Shown: in pieces, positions 50,901 through 62,900 of the stretch | How the letters are laid out: each line of letters starts with the position of its first letter | Numbering within the stretch: the stretch's first letter is position 1 | From: Epiperipatus broadwayi | Lineage: Eukaryota > Onychophora > Udeonychophora > Euonychophora > Peripatidae | Reading direction: 5' to 3' | Assembly: GCA_028023455.1 (NCBI GenBank) | Contig: JAQFVV010000018.1 | Span: forward strand, 3,623,800-3,687,799 | DNA length: 64,000 nucleotides | The notes under the pieces: model-generated | What the model was told of the DNA's origin: nothing | Databases searched by the model: none | What the model saw: only the letters and a program-made list of their open reading frames with translations | Position numbers and translations under genes: made by a program

Positions 50901-53900
50901 TTTATTTCATTATTATTTTGTTTCTATTTAGTATATTCACTGCTGTCTTTTGAAAGCAGTCATTCTGAATAGATTGTATTCTTATTTTTTATTATTTTTC
51001 AGCCTCATTCAAACACAATTTATTCAATATTTTGACTGATACTGCAATGACAATTATTATTTCTTTATGTTATATCTTCCAAGATTTCTTCATCGTATGA
51101 TATGGTAATATTCAGCACTTATATGCTTAAGTTTTAAATGTCAAATAAGAACAATTTATCTACTTTATAGTCTACAGTAATGCTCTTCAAAACTTCAATT
51201 AATATATTGATTTTAGTTGAAATAACATATTTAAAATACATTTTATTTATATTCCAATCTTATATAGTAAAATAATGGCATGTATACTTGCTCAAAAGCT
51301 CTTGTGATGCTTGACCACCAGGTGATAGACTGAACACGTGTTTTATTCACTTGATCAATTGAACTTTTTTCTTACTTTATTCTGCTAAGATTACATTTAG
51401 GATCATTTTCATAAAATCTGCCACTCTAATTAATAATTAATAGGTCCAAGCCAGTTCTAGTTTAATGTTGTTCTTTCAGACTCACATCTGTATAAAAAAA
51501 TTCTTTGCTATGCTTTGCATTTTTAGAAAATAGTCAATTAATCATCTTTAATTGATTTCAGTCAGATCAGTTTGCTTCATTGAAGACTGAATAGGATTTT
51601 CATTTCTTCCAGAAGTCACTGTATGAAAAATCCTATTAAATCTGTCAATAAATTTCAAGTTATATATTGTGACAGTCAGATGATGTATGTTGATTTAACC
51701 CAGTTCGAATACTAAGGGAAAGTACCTCGAGGCCACCCATGAGCGAGATATTAAATCAAGAATACTATGACCTCTGCCCTACTCGCCTATTCTCGAGGCT
51801 AATTACGAACCAACAACATTATCTGAGCCATACATAAATTATTTTTCAACCGGCCAAGCTTAGCCTCAGCGGTAGAGACATGGACGAGAACACCTACAGA
51901 GCTAAACAGTTAAATGTGCATAAAAGTACTAAGAAACATGTGTTTTGCATGCCTTGATCATTGGAAAATTAACATAAAGCATTAGAATAAAATTAGCAAA
52001 CTCAAGCTTGTTAGTTAAATAAGATATTTAATTAATGACTTTAAAATAATAATGATTTAATGGCCTCCACTATTCCCCTAAATTAATGACTTTAAAATAA
52101 TAATGATTTAATGGCCTTCGCTATTCCCCTAAATTAATGAAACAAACTAATTAGACAGTAAAAACAGATTAAACGATATAATATTTTTGCAGTCTAAGTC
52201 TTTTCTTCCCAATTTTAATAAAATTGTCAACTTGAATCTCCTCGATAAAGTACAATAGTAAAAATCTTTCGCAAAGCTTTTTCTAATTGCTTTGCGCTAA
52301 AAAGAGACAGTTTAAAAAATATTTAAAACGTATATAGCTAAATCAGATATACATAATAAGCTACTGGCGGACAAAAGAGGCGTTATCGAGGAGATCAAGT
52401 TGGCAAACAAAGGAAACTTACTCGTATGGAATTTAGAAACATAAATAAAATTGGAAAGAGATTTTAAATGAAAAAAATTAACTTTTAAACTTAACCACAA
52501 TGGAATACAAAATATTTGTACATGTTAGGAATGAAGAATAGCGAAGGAAAAAGGATTAAATATATATATAGATGATCACACAATATATATCTAAGACTAG
52601 TCTAATAAAAAAAATTGTCACATTACAAATCTAATTAAATACAACATTTCATAATATAATTCAATTAAGAAAGGTATGAACAAAAGGGTAGAAAGTAAAT
52701 AGTTCAATGGAGGAGAGATATGATTACCGTCCTGGTTCCTTGGTCATGTTTCCTACGGCGTTTGTGGCTTGATCCGACTTATCGATAGGTATTTGCCCAG
52801 TCAAGGAAAGTGGAAATAAGTAGCATGCTTTTATGAAAAGTCCTACAGACACGGCACAGAGTTCAGATTACTATTGAGTGGATACTAAGACATTTTGATG
52901 GTATTTAGGAACCTTGGCGATAGGCAAAGCTATTTATTTGCCTAGCCAAGCATAGTAGAATCCATCAAATTCATATGACTTTTAGCTTAAGCATGTTCAA
53001 ACTTCTCCATGATTTTGAAGACGACAGTTGCCTAACTTTTTGGAATAAAATCTCTACAAGCAAAATCTGAAAGAGTTCTCCAAAGAGAAACCTGAATGCA
53101 GCAAGAAAACTCTGAATAACCAAGTCTTTTGTTCTCACTTTTATTTATACCCTCTTTGTCAGCTACCTTCTATTGTTTGTATGATCTTAGATCTTGATAA
53201 GCCCCACTATGCTCCTTTGTTTCAAGGTAACACTTTCTAAAAATAACTTTTACTTTTTTATTCTAAATTTCTTTCTTTAAAGTTTGAATTTTATTAATTA
53301 AAAAAGAAAGAAAGAGAAGGCCATCTTTAATTTGACTTGAATGGGCTCACTAATTTAAAACATACATTCCTTTAGAAAATGTTGGTGGGCTTATCTCAAA
53401 ATGAAATCATATGCCATATTTTAACAAGATTTTAACAAAAAAATATATTCTTATTTTTTTATAGTAAAATAAGCATTTTTAAAATAAGCATTTTATTTCA
53501 GCAGGATTTTGCATTAACTCATATATATACGCTTGACGTATATATATGTTTGACTAATAGGTTTTACACGTAATTTTTATTAACAGAAATTTAATCTTTG
53601 AATGAAATTTATTTAACACGAAATATTTAAATGTAAATACAAATTTAATAAACATAATTAATTTTAGCTTTAATGCAAAACCCTGCTGATATTGGGCTAT
53701 AAACTTAGTTCAGGCCTACAATACTAACTAAGTTTATAAGAGGCTGTGAAGGATGGATCGGACTTCAGATCCATTGCTTCATTTCCCAATAGTTAGTGAG
53801 CAAAAAAAAATGTTAAAAAAAAATGCTATTGCTTCAGGTCAGAGGTAAAAATTTTGCGCCAGGTGAGTTCAAGCCTACTCTTTATTTGCTGTAATATTTA

Positions 53901-56900
53901 ATTTGTTACTGACTAACAGTCTTTCTTTCCTTAATCATATAACTCGGGTCGGGTTAGGGTTGGTTCTAGTCTACCAAGGTATGTATCTATTTTAATGTCT
54001 GTATTTTCCGGGATCCAGTGGTATGTACTGCCTTGTACTTTTGGACTGGTTCATGACCCTATCATTTTGGTTTTCTTCTAAGTTTCCATAGTCAATGTCA
54101 GTTAGTATCCGAATCGTGCCTTGAATATCTTGCATTTGAGTGCTTATTAATATTTTCCTTATCCAGGTGGCATGTTGTGCCTAATCATCCTTACTATCTG
54201 CATTTCTGGATAATTAAATGCACTTAGGGCTTTTATTCGATTTACCTGCCTAACAAAAAACTGAGCATAAGTCTCTTGATGGTTAGCCGGGTATCTTTCA
54301 TGCATTATGGAATACATCAAACCTTCCTGCTGCTCTGCACTCCAATACATCGACATCATTGCATTCTCATATTCCATAAATGTGTGTGGTTGTATAGACA
54401 GAGTGTTCCACCAGTCTCTGGCAGATTCTTTTAAATGATGACTGGAGATCGCCACTTTTTCTTGTTCCGTCATATTCTGGAATTGAAAAAACATTTTGAG
54501 ACTGTCTGGGTGGTGTCTGGAGTTTCCACCCGGTTCTCCTCTAAAACATTGGATATGGACTAACTTTGCCACAGGAGATGTCACCGAATTACTTATTATT
54601 GGCGTAAGGATTTGGTTGCCTAGTTGCACCTGGATTTGGTTCAACAGCTGTTGATCGTTTGTTTTTTCATTTTTATTCTCATTCATCTGTCCATTTTCTT
54701 CTCCATCCTGTATTTGATGCTTGACTGACATGTTCAAGGTATGCATATCCTTTCCTAATTCATTATCCATCAATGATTTAAGTTGCATATCATCTTGTTT
54801 CTGTTGATGTTGCCATTTTAACTGAGTATCCTCATCTGACAATACTTTTGTTACACTAGTATGTTGTTGATGGAGACCCATGTTTTCCTCCAAACGGTTC
54901 AGTCTTTGTGTTGTCATATTCATGAATTCTTGGAACATGTTCATCATGTTTTCGTCTTCTCTCATTTCTGTGATGAGATCTTCCAAATTGTATTTTTGGT
55001 CACTATGAGTAGATGTTGCTGTATTTGGAAGGTTGAGCACTACCTCCTCATCACTGTCATAATCTTCGTCTTTCTTCTGTTCGTCCATTTTTGCCTAATA
55101 TTGGCTATTTTGTTATATAACACTCACACCTTATTTGTAAAAATGTATTTTATTCTTTTATAAACAATCTAGATGAGTGTATTATATCACGTGTATCTAG
55201 GAGTTATATCCTTCTGTATATCAAAAAAAATTTTACTACTTTCTAAAATTATAACTATCTGTTTTATTTATATTTTCAGAAATTAACTTTGCCTACCTCA
55301 CGAGGTGTTATCTTAAACCTATGCCTATATTGAAGCAATGGATCTGAAGCCCGATCCATGCTTCACATCTTCCTATAAACTTAATTAGTATTGTAGACCT
55401 AAATTAAGTTTATAGTCCAATATCAGCAGGGTTTTGCATTAGAGTTAAAAATAATTATGCTTATTAAACGTGTATTACATTTAGATATTTTGTTTTAAAT
55501 AAATTTCATTCTACTAATAAAAATTGCTTAACCTATTAGTCAAACATATATATATATACATCTAGCGTATATATATGAGTTAATGCAAAATTCTGCTGAA
55601 GTAAAATGCTTATTCTACTATAAAAAAATAATAATATATTGTTGTTAAAATTTTGTTAAAATATTTAGTATGATTTGATTTTGAGATAAGCCTGCCAACA
55701 TTTCTAAAAGAATGTATAGTTTTAATTAGTGAGCCATTCAAGTGTAATTAAAGATGGCCTTCTCTTTCTTTCTTTTTAATTAAGAGAAGTCAAACTTTGA
55801 AGTAAGAAAGTTAGAGTAAAAAAGTTAAAGTTATTTTTGGAAAGTGTTGCTTTGAAACAAAGGAGCATGGGGAGGCTTATCAAGATCTCAGATCATACAA
55901 ACAATAGAAGGTAGCTGACAGAGAGGGTATAAATAGAAGGGAGAACAAAAGATTGATTATTCAGATTTTTCCTTTTGAAGGATTCAGTTGATTCTGATTT
56001 TCCTTGTGAAGGTGATTCTTTCAGAGTTTGCTATTGCAAGATTGATTCAGATTTTTCTATTGCAAGGTGCATTCAGATTTCTCTTAGGAGAACTCTGTCA
56101 GATTTTGTTCGTGATTTTATTCCCAAAAGTCTACAACTGTTGTCTACAAATCATGAAGAAGTTTGAACCTGCTCAAGCTAAAAATCATATAAGTTTGATA
56201 GATTCTACTATGCTCGGCTAGGCAAATAAATAGCTTTGCCTATCGCCGAGGTTCCGGAATACCATTCAAAATGCCTTAATATCCACTCAATAGTCATCTG
56301 AACTCTGTGCCGTGTCTGGAGAACTTTTCGTAAAACCATACTACATATTTTCATTGTCCGGACAACTACATCTCGACGGTCGGATCAAGCCACGAACGCC
56401 GTAGGGAACATGACCAAGGAAAAAGGACGGTAATCGTATCTCCTCTCTTGAACTATTTCTTATGCTACCTTTTGTTCATTTTTTTCTAATTGCTTCAGTG
56501 AATTTATATGTATTTGCTATGTAACCATTTTTATTAGACTAACCTTAATTATATATATTATGTGATCATCTATCTATATGTAACCTTTTTCCCTTCGCTA
56601 TTCTTCCTTACTAACCAGTGTAAATATTTAGTATTCCATTGCGGTTAAGTTTAATAGTTAATTTTTGTTCATTTAAAATCTCTTTCCAATTTTATTTATG
56701 TTTGTTAATTAAATACGGGTCAGTTTCTTTTGTGTGCCAACTTGATCTCTTTGATAACGCCTCTTTTGTCCGCCATTAGCTTTACGTATATCTGATTTAA
56801 CTATATACGTTTTAAATAATTTTTAAACCCTGTTTGTAGCGCAAAGCAATTAGAAATGCTTGCGAAAGATTCTTTTTTTATCGTACGTTATCGAGAAGAT

Positions 56901-59900
56901 CGAGTTGACAATTTTTAATAAAATTGGGAAGAAAAGATTTAGACCGCAAACCTATTAATCTGTTTTGATTGTCTAATTAGTTTGTTTCAGTAATTTAGGG
57001 GAATAGCGGAGGCCATTAAATCATTATTCATATTTTAAAGCCATTAATTAAACATATTATTTAACTAGCAAAAGCTTGAGTTTCCTAATTTTATTTTAAT
57101 GCTTTATTTTACTTTTCTAATGATCCAGGCACGCATAACGCAAAACACATATTCTTAGTACTTTTGCACATTTAACTATTTTAGCTCCTTAGGATTTCCC
57201 GTCCATGTCTCTTCCGCTGTTGCTAAGCTTTGTGGCCGGTTGAAAAATAATTTATGTGTGGCTCAGATAGTGTTGTTCGGTTCATAATAGCTTCGAGACC
57301 AGACGAATAGGGCAGAGGTCATAGTATTCTTGATTTAATATCTCGCGTATGGTTGGCCTTGAGGTACTTTCGCCTAGTATTCGAACTGGGTTAAATCAAC
57401 ATACATCATCTGACTGTCACAATATGTATCTGTTTGTACATGAAAAAAAATATAAAATCCTGCCGTGTCTGTCTTTAATATTTATACTACATATTATTCT
57501 CCTCACTTTACTTTATTTATTGTGATATTTCATTAAAATGTCATTACTAAGTTGTCACAATACAGTTAAAATAATACACTTACAGCTTAACCTGGATTTC
57601 TCTGACACCTGAAACAACTAAAAAATGCATTTACATTAATATACAAGTATATATATATCAAGGAATATGTGAGCAAAAATATACATAAGTCATGTTTAAA
57701 AATTATTTTGGCTCACTAAGCATATATTTTTATTTTGATCATCTACCTCCTATGGTTTGTTTATTTGTAATCCGATATGAGAGATTGCACTTGACGACAA
57801 ATTTATTTGAGAAGGGCGCCAGTCGACAAGACCATAGCCATTTCAAATATACATATTAATGGGTAATGATCCAAGCACACATTGATAAGGATTTATAAAG
57901 TTTAAAGCGATTACAATTTATTTTGATTTTCACTTCACTTTCAACAAAAATTTCTTAATATGATTCTGCTAAACGAAAGAAAAAAAATCTCTGCATGAAT
58001 AAGTAAATGGTATTTTAAATGACAATACTAATTAAGTCTCAGACGTATAACCACTCAGTAAGGTAACATGTCTGACCTGAGTTCGAAACCAGTTACCATT
58101 TTGGTCAAGACACAAAAAAAAAATCTACTTAAACAGCCTAAAGTACGATTAACAAAACAAAATATACACACACAAAAAAAATTAAAAATAAAAGTAAAAT
58201 CCCATGATAACCGCCACTCCGAATTATGAATCTGGGATCAAAACCAACTACCATTTTGGTCACAACCCGAAATAGATTAACAATTATCAAGCAATTTTAC
58301 AGAATCACGCATTGAGATCAAAAACTGTTTAAAAAACATTTATAGAAAAACGGGTTTTACCGAACTATAACGAAGTGTATACCATATACACCCATATATA
58401 TGAATATATACTTCACTAAATAAGCATATATATGACTACATATAAATATATAGACAGATATACCTATACAAACATTTCTTTTATTATCATGTACATGATT
58501 TTATTAGAAAGATGTCATATTGCTGACCGCATACTCCTATTATTTCAGGCTAGTAAATGCTGATCGCAAATATGACAAGGAAGCAATGGTTGCAGACATA
58601 GACCTATTATTTCAGGCTACTCAGCAACTCTAAACCTAAAATGTAAGGGGTCTTCACCTAAACGGTTACTAAAAGGGTCTTCACCATAAAAAAAAGGGCT
58701 TCACCTAACGGTTACTCAAAGGGGTCTTCACCTAACAGTTACTCAATAAATGATTCAATAGCATAATCTGAACTGAGAAAAAAAAATCTTAACTAAAGGT
58801 GGCTGACATATATGTTATACAGAAAATACTTTAATATATATATTTATTAAAACGAACATACGCATTTACTTTTTATAAAGTTGAAAATTAAGTTTGCTAT
58901 TATTGAAACACAACTTATTTTTATATATTATTTGCTAGGAAATGTTAACTGCAACATATTTAAAAGTAAAAAAAAATTTGCATGATTATAATTATTCATT
59001 ATCTATATAACGAAATGCAGTAAAAGTGAAAAAATATTTGCTGACACCGTACGTTGACACATGTTGATTTGAACTTATCAAACTTTTTGATCTTAGAAAA
59101 AAAATTTTCTATTAATGGAAAAAATGTTATCTATTAGATCTTTACAAAAATTTATACAAACGAAAAAAAAACATTTTACTATCTATTTGTACTTTTTACT
59201 ATATTTCGAAAAAACATTATATTTCAAAACTTCTCATGTTTAAGGAGTACTAAAGTAACACAAAGTACGAAAGCTATTTTAAGGGAGGGCGGGTGGGTAT
59301 ATATTTGACACTTCCGCTGCATTGACGCTATATACTTTATACGACAAAAGAAAATAATATGGCACTGGCCATGACAAATCTACTCATTAGGAAAAAAAAA
59401 ATTGCTATAACTCTGATATTTTATTCTCATTATATATATAAAAAAACAACTAATGGAGTGTTAACTTTTCTAAACGTAAAACATTCATTTTAGCAATTTA
59501 AAACTTGGGAAAAAAAAAAAAAATTTACCTTATAGACACATTTAACTTTTTTTTAATTAATCAAAAATGACATTTGGCTCACATTAGGAGACAAACTCGG
59601 AAAAATTATACGTATATTTTTATATAACTATATTAGACCAAAACAAACTTCTCAGGGTACTAATATTTTTTTTAAAAAATGACATACGTCCCACTGCGAC
59701 AACTTGGAGAAAACTTTTACATATATCTATTACTTCAAATCCTTTATTCCTATTCTTCCAATAAAAAAATGAAATTCGGCCCACGTTGTTGGTGGCAGAA
59801 TGCGGAAAAAAAAATTTAATTGTGACAGTCAGATGATGTATGTTGGTTTAACCCAGTTTGAATATTAAGCGAAAGTACCTCGAGGCCACCCATATGCGAG

Positions 59901-62900
59901 ATATTAAATCAAGAATACTATGACCTCTGCCCTATTCGCCTATTCTCGAGGCTAATTACGAACCAACAACATTATCTGAGCCATACATAAATTATTTTTC
60001 AACCGGCCAAGCTTAGCCTCAGCGGTAGAGACATGGACGGGAACACCTACGGAGCTAAATAGTTAAATGTGCATAAAAGTACTAAGAAACATGTGTTTTG
60101 CATGCCTGGATCATTGGAAAAGTAACATAAAGCATTAGAAGAAAATTAGCAAACTCAAGCTTATTAGTTAAATATGATATTTAATTAATGACTTTAAAAT
60201 AATAATGATTTAATGACCTCCACTATTCCCCTAAATTAATGAAACAAACTAATTAGACAATAAAAACAGATTAAACGATATAATATTTTTACGGTCTAAG
60301 TCTTTTCTTCCCAATTTTAATAAAATTGTCAACTTGAATCTCCTCGATAAAGTACAATAGTAAAAATCTTTCGCAAAGCTTTTTCTAATTGCGCTAAAAA
60401 CAGATAGTTTAAAAAATATTTAAAACGTATATAGCTAAATCAGATATACGTAATAAGCTACTGGCGGACAAAAGAGGCGTTATCGAAGAGATCAAGTTGG
60501 CAAACAAAGAAAACTTACTCATATGGAATTTAGAAACATAAATAAAATTGGAAAGAGATTTTAAATGAAAAAAATTAACTTTTAAACTTAACCGCAATGG
60601 AATACAAAATATTTGTACATGTTAGTAATGAAGAATAGCGAAGGAAAAAGGGTTATATATATATATAGATGATCGCGCAATATATATCTAAGACTAGTCT
60701 AATAAAAAAAATTGTCACATTACAAATCTAATTAAATACAACATTTCATAATATAATTCAATTAAGAAAGGTATGAACAAAAGAGTAGAAGGTAAATAGT
60801 TCAATGGAGGAGAGATATGATTACCGTCCTGGTTCCTTGGACATGTTTCCTACGGCGTTTGTGGCTTGATCCGACCATCGATAGGTATTTGCCCGTACAA
60901 GGAAAATGGAAATAAGTAGCCTGCTTTTATGAAAAGACCTACAGACACGGCACAGAGTTCAGATAACTATTGAGTGGATACTAAGGCATTTTGATGGTAT
61001 TTAGAAACCTTGGCGATAGGCAAAGCTATTTATTTACCTAGCCAAGCATAGTAGAATCCATCAAATTCATATGACTTTTAGCTTAAGCATGTTCAAACTT
61101 CTTCATGATTTTGAAGATGACAGTTGCCTGACTTTTTGGAATAAAATCACAAGCAAAATCTGAAAGAGTTCTCCAAAGAGAAATCTGAATGCAGCAAGAA
61201 AACTCTGAATAACCAAGTCTTTTGTTCTCACTTTTATTTATATCCTCTTTGTCAGCTACCTTCTATTGTTTGTATGATCTTAGATCTTGATAAGCCCCAC
61301 TGTGCTCCTTTGTTTCAAGGTAACACTTTCTAAAAATAATTTTTACTTTTTTATTCTAAATTTCTTTCTTTAAAATTTGAATTTTATTAATTAAAAAAGA
61401 AAGAAAGAGAAGGCCATCTTTAATTTGACTTGAATGGGCTCACTAATTAAAACATACATTCCTTTAGAAAATGTTGGTGGGCTTATCTCAAAATGAAATC
61501 ATACGCCATATTTTAACAAAAAAAAAAAATGTATTCTTATTTTTTTATAGTAAAATAAGCATTTTATTTCAGCAGAATTTTGCATTAACTCATATATATA
61601 TACGCTTGACGTATATATATGTTTGACTAATAGGTTTTACACGTAATTTTTATTAACAGAAATTTAATCTTTGAATGAAATTTATTTAACACGAAATATT
61701 TAAATGTAAATAAAAATTTAATAAACATAATTAATTTTAGCTTTAATGCAAAACCCTGCTGATATTGGGCTATAAACTTAGTTCAGGCCTACAATACTAA
61801 CTAAGTTTATAAGAGGCTGTGAAGCATGGATCAGACTTCAGATCCATTGCTTCAATATATATCAAATTTCATAAGAATTATAAGTTAGAAAACAAATGAA
61901 CTATTCCAAAAAAAAAAAAAAACATTTCTGTGTCTTCTATAACAATAGAAGTATACAAATTCTTTTTTTCACCAGCTCTTCTTTTTATACTAGAATTTAT
62001 ATTACAAGTTATAAATCAATTTTTAATTATTACTCATTTTAATATAAATATATAATAATTGAGAGGTCAAGCCAAAAACCATTTTTTTATTATTCATCAT
62101 ATACATACATAAGCTTAACAATCTCTGGATTAATTCCATTAATTGATAATATGAAATGTAGTTAATAAAATAACAAGTTTGCCTATAGATTTTAAAAATA
62201 AATGTTGATAATATTTTATTCATTTATAAGTATTTTTTTTCTGTTTTGATAGACAGAAGATGCATTTAAATTAACCAAAATGTATATAAAAAAATCATTA
62301 TAGCAATTTTAGATATTTCTGTTTGTTACATGGAATATCTCTGTTCATTATAATTTTAAGATGTGTATTATAACTTTTATTGGCAGATTATTTAATTATT
62401 ATTAACTTGGTAAACAATAAATTTTATTTGCAGTTATTTAATTATTATTAACTTGATAAACCTATTTCTGCTTGTCTATTTAAATATAAGTCATAGGTAA
62501 ACATTGCAAAAACCTATTAAGTTTATGTAATACAGAGTTTCTGGAAAATATTTAGATTATGTTGTAATTTTCTAATCCATATCGCATTAAAAGTACAAAT
62601 AATAGAAAGTGGGCATATAAGTAGTTTATGGCTAAAAGTTATAATATTAATATCTTTAGTAATAGAACATTTACTTATCTAGGTGTTTGATAATACAAGC
62701 AGAAATCATACATAAGCATTTTTTCAAATGATTTTTTCATTCATCAGAACTGATCTCAAGCTATTTTTGGAGATTGCATAAAAAGTGACATGTTTATTAC
62801 TTATGATCTGAGGATATGGAAAAATATGATAATTGATATCATTGGAAAAGTCAAGCTTTGCCAGATATAAGAACTATTTTACCTTATTGATATCTGCTAT

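Larger units (their letters stand above)
57422..59820. other. Internal leader region of the LTR element
   Basis: About 2.4 kb between the 5' LTR and the nested solo LTR. No open frame or pol domain is seen. It contains a tRNA-like segment (58030-58110), a Penelope-tail-like motif (57882-57907), a local duplication around CCTATTATTTCAGGCTA at 58536-58617, and a short minisatellite (58647-58748). It may be leader RNA sequence or other insertions. Confidence 0.55.
51668..61854 (-). mobile_element. Gag-only LTR retrotransposon with nested solo LTR
   Basis: Two LTRs of about 2.0-2.1 kb in the same orientation (5' LTR 61854-59821, 3' LTR 53781-51668) bound the element. They begin TGAAGCAATGG and end CTGTCACA (TG..CA). 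The outer flanks both read ATAT next to the LTRs, a plausible 4-bp target duplication. Internally there is a 309-codon gag (55088-54159, same orientation) but no protease, RT or integrase; only about 380 bp separate gag from the 3' LTR. A plus-orientation LTR of the same family is nested at 55331-57421. This is a non-autonomous element, antisense in CIAO3 intron 4. Confidence 0.85.

Noticed and set aside
52312-52500. 62-codon open frame, repeated at 60409-60597 with few changes
   Set aside because: The similarity follows from the two LTRs being copies of each other; no domain or start context supports a gene.
55975-56221. Overlapping 63- and 77-codon open frames
   Set aside because: They lie inside the nested solo LTR downstream of its TATA box and are built from short internal repeats; the other LTR copies do not keep them open.
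51668-57421. Reading the outer and inner LTRs as one inverted-terminal-repeat element
   Set aside because: TATA boxes, gag orientation and ATAT flanks fit better with a minus-strand element bounded by 51668-53781 and 59821-61854, plus a nested solo LTR.
58030-58110. Possible tRNA gene
   Set aside because: A B-box-like motif is present, but no acceptor, D or anticodon stems form; better explained as a SINE fragment.
58647-58748. Possible CRISPR-like array
   Set aside because: Four direct tandem copies without spacers, in a eukaryotic genome; it is a minisatellite.
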